Position numbers and translations under genes: made by a program | Notes under the pieces: model-generated | What the model saw: the letters and a program-made list of their open reading frames with translations, nothing else | The model's database searches: none | What the model was told of the DNA's origin: nothing | Shown: positions 18,562 through 26,911 of the stretch, in pieces | How positions within the stretch are numbered: position 1 is the first letter of the stretch | Layout: each line of letters begins with the position of its first letter | Source of the DNA: JAIEOG01 sp964611895 | GTDB lineage: Bacteria; Bdellovibrionota; FAC87; UBA2466 | Assembly (NCBI GenBank): GCA_964611895.1 | Contig: CAZTDN010000001.1 | Coordinates: 1 to 64,000 of the forward strand | Length of the DNA: 64,000 nucleotides | Direction of reading: 5' to 3'

Positions 18562-19220
18562 CAGTAGCCGCCCTCCGAAGCACTACCGCCCTTTGCGATA
18601 TCGACGCTAGCCGAAGTGCCCAGACGCGATGCCCCTGCGCTAATCATTTCGAGCGCTTTTTCGTAGGTACGGATGCCTCCACTGGCTTTGACCCCAATAT
18701 TCGGCCCCACCACCTGGCGCATCAAGGCGACATCCGAAGCCACGGCCCCTCCGCCAGAAAAGCCAGTCGATGTTTTGACGAACTTCGCCCCCGCCCGGAC
18801 GGCTAATTCACAAACCTGCCGCTTTTGTGGATCGCTCAGTTCACTTGTTTCTAAAATTACCTTCACAGGGGCTCCACCCGCGGCTTGCACCACGGCTTGA
18901 ATATCCTTCAAAACACCTTCGGTATCGCCGGAAGTGAGGAGCTTGCGGTTCACAACCATATCGATTTCTTTTGCGCCGTCGGCAATAGCCTGGAGCGTCT
19001 CGCGCACTTTTTCCTGCGTTTCGACGTCTCCGCCCGGAAACCCCACCACCGCGATCGGAAGCACTCCCGTCCCGGCCAACCACGGAGCGATTTTGGCTAC
19101 TTGATTCCAGTAGACGCAGACGGAATAAAACCCAAATTCGCGCGCCTCTTCGCAAGCTTGTTTGAGTTCGGCTTCTCCCACGCCTGGACGAAGCTGCGTG
19201 TGATCGATATATTTAGACAT
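18561..19220 (-). CDS. deoC: Deoxyribose-phosphate aldolase
   Basis: A TIM-barrel class I aldolase that splits deoxyribose-5-phosphate into glyceraldehyde-3-phosphate and acetaldehyde, the last step of deoxynucleoside use. The Schiff-base lysine lies in AKFVKTSTGF, and KASGGIRTYEKAL forms the phosphate site. I choose the ATG at 19220 (MSKYIDHTQLRPG) because the family starts there; the frame continues to an ATG at 19268 that would add 16 unlikely residues. Neither start has a strong ribosome site. First gene of the six-gene operon. Confidence 0.92.
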   Translation of the reverse strand: MSKYIDHTQLRPGVGEAELKQACEEAREFGFYSVCVYWNQVAKIAPWLAGTGVLPIAVVGFPGGDVETQEKVRETLQAIADGAKEIDMVVNRKLLTSGDTEGVLKDIQAVVQAAGGAPVKVILETSELSDPQKRQVCELAVRAGAKFVKTSTGFSGGGAVASDVALMRQVVGPNIGVKASGGIRTYEKALEMISAGASRLGTSASVDIAKGGSASEGGY

Positions 19221-19329
19221 GGGGTTGGATTGGGGAGTTCGGGGTCTATTTGTGGGAATTTCGTTCATTTAGCCGTTCTACACCAGCGCCAGCTTGAGTC
19301 AAACGAACCACTTCGAGGAACTTCAAACC

Positions 19330-20046
19330 GTGAACCGGCTGACACTCATCATCCCGGTCTTTAACGAAGCCGGGAACCTGCTGCCGTTGGCAACCGACTT
19401 GGAAAAGACCCAAGCTCGAAAGGCCGGGGTGGAGCAAGTTCTCTGGGTAGATAACGGAAGCACGGACAAATCTTCCCATCAAATCGAATACATCTGCGCT
19501 CGCTATCCCTGGAGCCAGTCAATCCGCCTGGAAACGAATCTCGGGTACGGAGGGGGAATCCGTGCGGGGGTCTTGGCAGCCGCCGCCGAAAGCACGCACA
19601 TTGGGTGGATTCCCGCCGACGGACAGGTTTCCGCCACAGATGTTTTAAATATTTGGAGCAGTGCGCAACAGACACCTGAGGCAGTTCACAAGGGCCTGCG
19701 GGTGAAACGTGCAGACGTTTTTTCAAAGCGGCTGATTTCGAAAATCTACTCGCTCTTAACGCGCATCGTTTTGAGGATGCCTGTTCAAGACACCAATGGG
19801 TTGCCGAAGATTTTTCCCGCGGTTTTATTGCGCCGTATTGCCGAGGGCCTCGCCCCTAAAACTGGTTTTTCCTTTGATGCAGAGACGCTTTATGCAGCTT
19901 ACCGATCTCGAATAGAAATTTACGAGCACCCGGTCATTTTCCACTCCCGCCAGTTAGGGAATTCTTCGTGGGCAACACTCCAATGGAAAACGTATCTCAA
20001 CGTCCTCAAAGCTTTGTTCGAGCTCCGCCAGAAACAGTTTCGCTAA
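19330..20046 (+). CDS. Family 2 glycosyltransferase
   Basis: About 239 residues. It has the GT2 nucleotide-binding start LTLIIPVFNEAGNLLPL, the pair VDNGSTDKS, and NLGYGGGIRAGVLAAA, with IPADGQVSA in place of the usual DxD. QDTNGLPKIFP resembles dolichyl-phosphate-mannose-synthase-like enzymes. There is no membrane anchor. The GTG at 19330 has GAGGAA nine bases before it and begins at the conserved strand, so I prefer it to the TTG at 19294. It is divergent from deoC and its 3' end overlaps the convergent pilT by 4 bases. The acceptor is unknown. Confidence 0.8.
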   Translation: MNRLTLIIPVFNEAGNLLPLATDLEKTQARKAGVEQVLWVDNGSTDKSSHQIEYICARYPWSQSIRLETNLGYGGGIRAGVLAAAAESTHIGWIPADGQVSATDVLNIWSSAQQTPEAVHKGLRVKRADVFSKRLISKIYSLLTRIVLRMPVQDTNGLPKIFPAVLLRRIAEGLAPKTGFSFDAETLYAAYRSRIEIYEHPVIFHSRQLGNSSWATLQWKTYLNVLKALFELRQKQFR

Positions 20047-21326
20047 CCCGTTTTTTTTGTCGGCAAGGGCAAGGGACGCGCGGGGTTTTTGGGACTGGAA
20101 ACCGTAGCGGGTTCAGACGGTTTTGGAGGAGGCTTGGGGGCGGTATAGGTGGATTCCATTTCCAACCCTAGCACTTCGATTTCGTCTTGTTCTAGTTCCA
20201 GCTTAGGCGGTTTAGGCGCTACGGCTTTGGGGGCCGCGGCTTTAAGTGGTGGCGCTGTTACCACCGCAGGGGTGGGTGGCGCCGTTGTCACCGTGCGGTT
20301 CTGGGCACCTATCAACGCTTCTGCATCTTCTGCTGAGATCGTATTAGAAGCCATGAGCTCCCGCGCATGCGCTTCCATTAGAATCATTCCCTCTTTTTTA
20401 GCTGTCTGAATTATCGACGGAATCTGGAATGTCTTACCTTCTCGAACCAAGTTCGAAATAGCCCAATTCATTACCATCAACTCATGCACCGCAACCCGAC
20501 CCGCGCCTTCAGCGCGTTTTACGAGTGTTTGGCTCAGCACGGCCTGAAGAGAGTCGGCCAACATTCCACGAGCCATCTCTTGCTGCTCGGCAGGAAACGT
20601 CTCAATAATCCTGTCAATAGTCGAAGCTGCACCTCGGGTATGCAAAGTCCCGAGGACAAGATGTCCCGTTTCTGCAGCGGTCAACGCAAGGCTGATAGTC
20701 TCTAGATCACGCATTTCGCCGATGAGAATCACATCGGGATCTTCGCGCATTGCGTACTTTAGAGCCGCCGCAAAACTGGGACAAGAGTGCCCAATCTCGC
20801 GCTGGTTCACGAGCGCCTTTTTGCTTGTATGGATAAACTCCACCGGATCTTCAATAGTCAAAATATGGTAGGCAAAGTTTTCGTTTAGGTAATTGACTAT
20901 CGCCGCAAGTGTTGTCGACTTTCCAGAACCCGTTGGACCAGTGACCAAAATCAATCCCTTGGGCAAGTGGGCAAGCGCTTTCACTGCCGGAGGAAGAGCC
21001 AATTCCTCTATTGTCGGAATACGAGATGGCAGAGCGCGAATCACAGCTCCGATTCCACGACGCGTGTAAAACACGTTCACGCGGAAATTGCCCAAACCAT
21101 CGATAAAATAACTCTTGTCCAGGTTGAGCTTATCTTTCAATTCCGCTTTCTCAGATTCAGAAAGAATGGCCCCAATCAAAGCCTCAGTTTCCTTCGCACT
21201 GATTGGCCGTTGGGTGATCGCCTGAAGCTCACCGTCCACACGGCACCAGATCCGATCCCCCGAAGAAAGGTGAATATCCGAAGCGCCGCTTTGAACCGCT
21301 GACTTGAGTACGTCGTTAATGTGCAT
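20043..21326 (-). CDS. pilT: PilT-type twitching ATPase with long Pro/Ala tail
   Basis: A retraction-type ATPase of the type IV pilus. SGASDIHLSSG, the Walker A VTGPTGSGKSTTLAA, ILTIEDPVEFIH, the Walker B region DVILIGEMRDLETI and HLVLGTLHTRGAA are canonical. The core ends near residue 340. About 85 residues then follow that are rich in Pro, Ala and Lys, with an acidic patch (ELEQDEIEVLG), a tail most PilT proteins lack. I take ATG 21326 (MHINDVLK), which matches the family start, over ATG 21341. A second pilT-like gene is at 62476-63702. Confidence 0.88.
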   Translation of the reverse strand: MHINDVLKSAVQSGASDIHLSSGDRIWCRVDGELQAITQRPISAKETEALIGAILSESEKAELKDKLNLDKSYFIDGLGNFRVNVFYTRRGIGAVIRALPSRIPTIEELALPPAVKALAHLPKGLILVTGPTGSGKSTTLAAIVNYLNENFAYHILTIEDPVEFIHTSKKALVNQREIGHSCPSFAAALKYAMREDPDVILIGEMRDLETISLALTAAETGHLVLGTLHTRGAASTIDRIIETFPAEQQEMARGMLADSLQAVLSQTLVKRAEGAGRVAVHELMVMNWAISNLVREGKTFQIPSIIQTAKKEGMILMEAHARELMASNTISAEDAEALIGAQNRTVTTAPPTPAVVTAPPLKAAAPKAVAPKPPKLELEQDEIEVLGLEMESTYTAPKPPPKPSEPATVSSPKNPARPLPLPTKKTG

Positions 21327-21474
21327 CGTGTTTAGACTCATCGATAGCTACCGCCGCTGCACGGCGGTGCATGTAAAGGTAAATTCCTAAGTAGGAAAGA
21401 GGGACCACTACCCAAACCAGCAGAACGGCATAGACTTCGCAGTACGCGTACCAATGAAAGACTAAATCGAGCAT
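21316..21474 (-). CDS. 52-residue single-span membrane protein ahead of pilT
   Basis: A short frame with an ATG at 21474, a ribosome site GGAGAGAG before it, and a stop inside the first codons of pilT (11 bases of overlap if pilT starts at 21326). It encodes one hydrophobic span of about 25 residues (EVYAVLLVWVVVPLSYLGIY), then LYMHRRAAA and a charged end (ESKHDAH). The positively charged flank after the span suggests an N-out or N-in helical anchor. The coupling to pilT suggests a role at the pilus base. I know of no family. Coding status is supported by ribosome site, overlap and composition only. Confidence 0.55.
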   Translation of the reverse strand: MLDLVFHWYAYCEVYAVLLVWVVVPLSYLGIYLYMHRRAAAVAIDESKHDAH

Positions 21475-21572
21475 GATAAGCTCTCTCCAAAATCGCTCAT
21501 TACGAAATGAGACTGGCTACTACTAATCGGTTTTCTTCTGCTTTTTTCGTATAGGCGGTGCGTTAGACGAAA

Positions 21573-23462
21573 ATGACTTTGAACCCACTCCATTACTATG
21601 TTTCCCCCACCCCGTATCCAGGCACGTTCGACTCCCTTTTTGGCGGATTTTTCCTAATCAAGGGGATCCCACTCATCGGACAGCTCGGGACTTTGGTTTC
21701 GTTCGCTGTCGCTCTAGCGGCGTGCGTTGCCTACCATCAGAATCAGAGCCCCAGGTGGAAGCGCCTCGCCTTTGCCGCTTCCCTCGCCTGCTATTCCGGG
21801 CTTTGGTTTTTTCTGCTGCAACCCTGGGACGAAGTATTTATCAATCTCAGACACTCGCTGCACCTCGTACAGGAGGGGAAATTCTCCTTCAACCGGTTTT
21901 CCTGGGATGAAGGCACGGTCGATTTTCTTCCCTACGCGCTCCTGGGCCTGTTGCACCGGTGGGGTATGCCGCTTCTCGAAGGCGCCTTTCTCATGAGTTA
22001 CGCAGGAGGGATTGCCTGTCTAGCCGCCGCGGCGCGCTTTCTCCCCCTAGCCCAGGCCCCAAAACTCGAACCCCTCGCGTTTTTGTTTCTAAGCCTATTC
22101 CCCCCGCTGATTTTCAACGCAGCCTCCGGATTTGCAGCGACGGTTTTTACCGCCTGCGTGATGTGGATTCTCTATGGGCTATTCATCGGTGATTCGCCCA
22201 AGTGGGGTTTGATGGGCCTCGCACTGTTGCCCTGGCTGCGCGTAGAAGCAGCTCTGCTAAGCATTTTGCTATTCTTACTGTGGGGGCGGTATCGCAGGAT
22301 TTCACTTTTGAACCAAGGTTTGGGGTTAGCAGCCACCACTGCGCCCATAGTGGCCCTGACGGTTTATCGCGCAGTGCAGTTTGGTCACCTGCTCCCCACT
22401 CCGGTTCGCTACAAAGCTGCGACCGGGAGCCTCTTCTTTTTTGCGGTAGGGATTCGCAACGCCATTGGAGATGCAGTCGCTTCACACGCGGTCACTCTAC
22501 TGCTCGCGCTGTTCTGTTTTAGACACCTCTTACCAGAAGTCCGCTTGGCAAACGAACGCATTCTCTACGCTGTCTTGAGCACGCTTGCGGTGTTTACTGC
22601 CCCCTACTACCTATCAGGAGGAGATTGGTTTCCCAGCTATTGGGGAAGGTACTTCCTGCCACTGAGTTTTTGGTTATGCATTTTAGTGGCGATTCGGGCG
22701 ATGCACGCCTGGACCCACTCTACTCGAAGGGGTTTGATTCTCACCGGCTGCGTTGGCGGGGTGTTTTTTCTAATTTCTTCATTATGGCCAATCTCATCTA
22801 CGTGGAAAATGGCGGAAAACTTTTTTTCCCACCGCAGAACCCTCGCCAGAATCCATGCACCCACCATATCCCGAGGCCATTACCGAATTCAGAATCTCTC
22901 GCAGCTAGGCGCGCACTTCAAAGCCACCACCCGCCCAACGGACCGAATTGGTTCTTCGGAACTCGCGACGATTATGTTTTATGCAGACCGCGATACTGTG
23001 GATTATCTTGGTTTGGTGAATTCCAGGATAGCGGATGCGCCTCTGCGCCCCATGCCGTCGCTCCTGCGAAAATTCCCCTACCGCTCGGAACTCCCCTACC
23101 TCATTTTCAAGCGCTTGGACCCCGCAGAGCTGGGACGAACCCTCCCGGAGATTCTTTATACTTTTGATTTTATGTTGCGCGACCAAATTGACGACCTGCG
23201 CCCCTACGAGCTTTCGACAGAAACCTTAAAGCGCGCACTATCGCGCTGGGAGCGACAACTTGGCGGTTTAATGGACCCACTCTACGGCGGTGTTCAAAAT
23301 ATTCAATCACTGGGATATGAAGCGGTTTTGATCCGCGCCGGAGATGAGTTCATGAACTTGTACTTTGTACATCACAAAGCACGCGACTTTCACTTTGCGC
23401 AGCTAGAAAAAAGTGGGTTCGTTAAGTGTAGTCGTCTCGACGGGCCATGTGCAGCAAAATAG
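21573..23462 (+). CDS. Polytopic GT-C-like membrane glycosyltransferase
   Basis: A 629-residue protein with roughly ten hydrophobic segments in the first 420 residues and a soluble C-terminal domain. The first loop has WDEVFINLRHSLHLVQEGKF and, further on, VDFLPYALLGLLHRWG. This matches the acidic first loop and substrate layout of AftB/ArnT-like GT-C enzymes, which use lipid-linked sugars at the outer face of the inner membrane. A later segment, GGDWFPSYWGRYFLPLSFW, fits the same group. It faces the Wzy-like gene tail to tail with 41 bases of overlap. Function is inferred from topology and motif pattern only. Confidence 0.6.
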   Translation: MTLNPLHYYVSPTPYPGTFDSLFGGFFLIKGIPLIGQLGTLVSFAVALAACVAYHQNQSPRWKRLAFAASLACYSGLWFFLLQPWDEVFINLRHSLHLVQEGKFSFNRFSWDEGTVDFLPYALLGLLHRWGMPLLEGAFLMSYAGGIACLAAAARFLPLAQAPKLEPLAFLFLSLFPPLIFNAASGFAATVFTACVMWILYGLFIGDSPKWGLMGLALLPWLRVEAALLSILLFLLWGRYRRISLLNQGLGLAATTAPIVALTVYRAVQFGHLLPTPVRYKAATGSLFFFAVGIRNAIGDAVASHAVTLLLALFCFRHLLPEVRLANERILYAVLSTLAVFTAPYYLSGGDWFPSYWGRYFLPLSFWLCILVAIRAMHAWTHSTRRGLILTGCVGGVFFLISSLWPISSTWKMAENFFSHRRTLARIHAPTISRGHYRIQNLSQLGAHFKATTRPTDRIGSSELATIMFYADRDTVDYLGLVNSRIADAPLRPMPSLLRKFPYRSELPYLIFKRLDPAELGRTLPEILYTFDFMLRDQIDDLRPYELSTETLKRALSRWERQLGGLMDPLYGGVQNIQSLGYEAVLIRAGDEFMNLYFVHHKARDFHFAQLEKSGFVKCSRLDGPCAAK

Positions 23463-24864
23463 AACGACCAAATGCAAAAACGGCAAGAATCACCCAAAGA
23501 CTGTTCAACATAGATCCTAAGTCGCTTCCGGGAGCCAAGAGCGGTGTTAGCAACACGATGTACGGAAAATAAAAGTAGCCGCCCATAATGTAGAACGAGG
23601 ATTTTTCGACCAGAACGAAGAGGAGTCCCATTACCATCGAGAGGACGTACATGCCCGTATAGCCAAAGTTCATGTACGCTTCAGCGAGAAACGAGATCCC
23701 CACTGACGTATCAAAATCGTCTTCGGACAGAATTCCGTATACCCGGCCATATTTATTCCAGAAGTGACGAGTGGGTTTATCGTGCCAAAACGCACGTGGA
23801 ATAAACATGAAGGGAATACTCATATAAGTCTCCCCCTTCCAAAAAGGAACCCGGCTCGGGGTGGCCTCCAGCACGCGTTCCAAGGAGTCATCACCGGCGC
23901 GCATGAAACCGCTGATGAGCGTAGTCCCAATATCGTCGATTTTGTCTGCGTCTTCTTCGTCTATTTCGGCATCTTCATCTTCGACATACTTCGCGTACAA
24001 AAGCTCACCTAAGTACAGAAGCCTTTCTTTGGTCGTCGCCGTCCAGTTTTCAAAAATCAGCTGCCGATACGCGCCCTTGACTGTTTGAATGGCAGACATG
24101 CCCACCACCGCAAAGACAATGAGGGAAAGCACGGTATACCGCTTTTTCAGACAGGCGACCAATGCACACAGGTAGATAATGGCGCCCATGAGCGTCATCA
24201 TTCCGGTATTCAAAAAGTAATTGAACGAGCCTAAAATGGCGGCCGTTTTCGTGAAAAAAACCAAGTACTCATTTCCCGGAGAACTCGCAGTAAAGAGAAG
24301 CACAATATCCGCTGAAAGGAGCAGAAAGTGCACGGACAAGAACCAAGCGGGCAACTTGTGCAGGAACAGAGGAACGAATAAAACATAGCACGAGAGAATG
24401 ACTACTTGAGCACGAGAGAGGGTAAGCAACTGGAACTTTTCTTTTTCAGCACTGGCGCTAAAAAAGAATGCTCTACAGGAGTAGTAGACCAAAATGATAA
24501 TCGTCGTGCAGAGAATCTGTTCTTTAATCGCTTCGAGGATGTATGGAGACGTCTGCAATAGATTTTCGTTCTCGGCGAACAAAAACATCTTGGGCAAAGA
24601 AAGCTGAAAAAAGTGAAACACCATGATGAACGAGAGATAAGTAAAGTGCCCTCTAGTAAACGCGATGATGACTGGAATCCACTGAAGCAGCGTCAGAAAG
24701 TATAAGTACTCAATGCCCGGCTTATCACGCCAAAGCATCCGCAAAAAGAGCGTCACGGCGATGTACACCACGACGAGGATCCCCGCCAGCGTGTACACGT
24801 TGAATAGCGGAAGGATAGTGGGTTTACGGAGTGCCGCGTTATTCATGGGGAAGTTTCTTCCCAC
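23422..24864 (-). CDS. Wzy/O-antigen polymerase-like membrane protein
   Basis: A 480-residue polytopic protein with about ten to twelve spans. Between spans it has a long acidic loop (EDEDAEIDEEDADKIDD, about residues 295-312) and then the stretch FIPRAFWHDKPTRHFWNKYG. Proline-arginine followed by a lysine-proline pair in a large periplasmic loop is common in polysaccharide repeat-unit polymerases. SFLAEAYMNFGYTGM after it is also typical. With the GT2 and GT-C genes nearby it may belong to a surface polysaccharide pathway. Sequence alone cannot separate polymerase from ligase. The ATG at 24846 (MNNAALR) is another possible start. Confidence 0.55.
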   Translation of the reverse strand: MGRNFPMNNAALRKPTILPLFNVYTLAGILVVVYIAVTLFLRMLWRDKPGIEYLYFLTLLQWIPVIIAFTRGHFTYLSFIMVFHFFQLSLPKMFLFAENENLLQTSPYILEAIKEQILCTTIIILVYYSCRAFFFSASAEKEKFQLLTLSRAQVVILSCYVLFVPLFLHKLPAWFLSVHFLLLSADIVLLFTASSPGNEYLVFFTKTAAILGSFNYFLNTGMMTLMGAIIYLCALVACLKKRYTVLSLIVFAVVGMSAIQTVKGAYRQLIFENWTATTKERLLYLGELLYAKYVEDEDAEIDEEDADKIDDIGTTLISGFMRAGDDSLERVLEATPSRVPFWKGETYMSIPFMFIPRAFWHDKPTRHFWNKYGRVYGILSEDDFDTSVGISFLAEAYMNFGYTGMYVLSMVMGLLFVLVEKSSFYIMGGYFYFPYIVLLTPLLAPGSDLGSMLNSLWVILAVFAFGRSILLHMARRDDYT

Positions 24865-24899
24865 TTATTCTCGACGAAACGCGGATCTATTGCAAAGGG

Positions 24900-25409
24900 C
24901 TATTCTTCGGCAGGGGTTAGCTCAACCAACAAGGCCCCGGTTTCTACTGCCTGCCCCTCTTTGACGCAGACGTTCACAACGCTTCCGGTAATAGTGCTTC
25001 GAATTTCGTTTTCCATCTTCATGGCTTCCATCACCAAAAGCGGGGCGCCTTTTTCGACTGTGTCGCCCACCTTGATTGAAAGTTTGGCGATTTTTCCAGG
25101 CATTTTGGCGTAGACGTTGTTTTCCTGAGTCAGGTCCTGTCCCCGCAGCAGGCCAACAATGCGCCGATACTCACTCTCCACTTCAAATCGAAGATTTCCT
25201 TGAGGGTTGAATACAGTGGCCTCGTCTTTTGCGCTCACGACATTGGCAGAAAAAACGCGGCGATCCTGGATAAAGCTGCAATCGTTCCCAAAGTAGGCGA
25301 TGTCCGCCTGCTGTTCTTCTTCCTTGTCGAACTTTACCAACAGCTGGCCGTTACGGCTCTCCACTCGAACCGTGTGTTCTTCTTCGCCATGGCGTACAAA
25401 AAAAATCAT
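24900..25409 (-). CDS. Biotin carboxyl carrier subunit of acyl-CoA carboxylase
   Basis: About 169 residues. The C-terminal 75 residues are a biotinyl domain with the biotinylated lysine in LVMEAMKMENEI. The N-terminal part is the small beta-rich segment that holds the carrier to the carboxylase in propionyl-CoA-type enzymes. I take ATG 25409 (MIFFVRHGEEE), which overlaps the accC stop by 4 bases. The longer frame to 25442 would lie in the accC end. Together with accC and pccB it forms a three-subunit carboxylase. Confidence 0.9.
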   Translation of the reverse strand: MIFFVRHGEEEHTVRVESRNGQLLVKFDKEEEQQADIAYFGNDCSFIQDRRVFSANVVSAKDEATVFNPQGNLRFEVESEYRRIVGLLRGQDLTQENNVYAKMPGKIAKLSIKVGDTVEKGAPLLVMEAMKMENEIRSTITGSVVNVCVKEGQAVETGALLVELTPAEE

Positions 25410-26902
25410 CGGAGCGCCTCCCTGCGCGCAAGCGACCGCCAACGAGAGTTCTCGTCCCCGCCAGAAACCGCACCCTTAAACTCTCTGGTATAGGCCGATA
25501 CTGCAGCAGCCATCATGGCCATGCGCAATTCATCTGAAGGCACCGATCGCTCTTTGTAATGGAAGTCCTCACCAATCAAACGCGTAGTGTAATTTCCACC
25601 AAGGAACTTTGGGTTGTCCAAAAGCTGCAATAAGAGCGGAATATTGGTTTTGATGCCGTTGATCACGGTGTCGCGCAACGCAGCTCTCCCGCGGTTGATG
25701 GCTTCTTCTCGAGTGCGCCCCCAAACCGAGACCTTTGCGATCATCGAGTCGTAAAACACCGGGATCTCGTACCCTCGATAAATATGCGTATCCACCCTGA
25801 CCCCCACACCCGCGGGCATGGAAACCCCGGTAATGCGGCCCGCTTGGGGGAGAAACTTTTCAGGATCTTCTGCGCATATGCGGAATTCCAAGGAATGACC
25901 GCGGTGATCGATCTGCTCCTGGGTGAAAGAAAGCCGCTCTCCAAAGGCGACTCGAATCTGTTCCTTGACTAAGTCGCACCCCGTAACCCATTCAGTCACT
26001 GGGTGTTCCACTTGGAGACGGGTGTTCATCTCCATGAAGTAGAAATTTTGTTTTTCGTCCATCAAGAACTCGATTGTTCCTGCGTTGACATAACGGAGTT
26101 CCTTCACAGCGCGAACGGCAGCATCGCAAATCCTCTGGCGGGTCTGCTCAGTGACAAACGGGCTGGGGCTCTCTTCAATGACCTTTTGGTGGCGTCGCTG
26201 AACGGAACACTCTCGCTCAAATAGATGGCAGACATTCCCATGCTTATCGGCAATGATCTGCACTTCGATGTGGTGCGGGGAAGAAACGTAACGCTCTAAA
26301 TAGAGGCGACCGTCCCCGAATGCTTTGCTTGCTTCTGAAAATGCGCGCCGAAACAGATTGAGAAACTCCCCTTCCTCGCCCACCAGGCGCATTCCCCGTC
26401 CACCGCCGCCTGCCAACGCTTTGATCATGAGCGGAAAACCAATCTCCTTTGCCTGTCGAAAAGCTTCGTTTTCGTCAGTCAATCCGTCCTTGGTGCCCGG
26501 CACGAGTGGTAAGCCTACTTTTTCCATCGTCCGGCGAGCCATCACTTTGTCCCCCATCGACGTAATCGACTCAGGAGCTGGCCCGATAAAAACCATCCCT
26601 GCATCGACCACAGCTTTGGCAAAATCGGCTTTTTCCGACAAGAACCCGTAGCCAGGATGGATGGCGTCCGCCTTCATTTCCACAGCAGCTTTCATTACCG
26701 AAGCAATGTCCAAGTAGCTCTGGGTAGAGGGTCCTTCTCCAACACAGACAGCTTCGTCGGCGAGAGAAACATGCCGAGACAGGCGGTCTGCAGTGGAATA
26801 AATGGCGAGTGGAACATGCCCCATTTCCCGGGCGGCTCGAATGACCCGAAGAGCAATTTCCCCTCGATTTGCAACTAAGATGCGTTTCGGAGTAAATCCC
26901 AT
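25406..26902 (-). CDS. accC: Biotin carboxylase subunit (propionyl/acetyl-CoA carboxylase)
   Basis: A 498-residue ATP-grasp enzyme that carboxylates biotin with bicarbonate and ATP. It starts KRILVANRGEIALRVIRAAR, followed by AIHPGYGFLSEKADFA, the glycine-rich ALAGGGGRGMRLV, HIEVQIIADKHGNV, ERECSVQRRHQKVIEE, the ATP-grasp metal region NFYFMEMNTRLQVEHPVTE and then ARGEQ-equivalent EFRICAEDPE. It is longer at its end than E. coli AccC, as in propionyl-CoA-type enzymes with a separate carrier. It lies 9 bases after pccB. Confidence 0.93.
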   Translation of the reverse strand: MGFTPKRILVANRGEIALRVIRAAREMGHVPLAIYSTADRLSRHVSLADEAVCVGEGPSTQSYLDIASVMKAAVEMKADAIHPGYGFLSEKADFAKAVVDAGMVFIGPAPESITSMGDKVMARRTMEKVGLPLVPGTKDGLTDENEAFRQAKEIGFPLMIKALAGGGGRGMRLVGEEGEFLNLFRRAFSEASKAFGDGRLYLERYVSSPHHIEVQIIADKHGNVCHLFERECSVQRRHQKVIEESPSPFVTEQTRQRICDAAVRAVKELRYVNAGTIEFLMDEKQNFYFMEMNTRLQVEHPVTEWVTGCDLVKEQIRVAFGERLSFTQEQIDHRGHSLEFRICAEDPEKFLPQAGRITGVSMPAGVGVRVDTHIYRGYEIPVFYDSMIAKVSVWGRTREEAINRGRAALRDTVINGIKTNIPLLLQLLDNPKFLGGNYTTRLIGEDFHYKERSVPSDELRMAMMAAAVSAYTREFKGAVSGGDENSRWRSLARREALR

Positions 26903-26911
26903 TTTTTCCTC

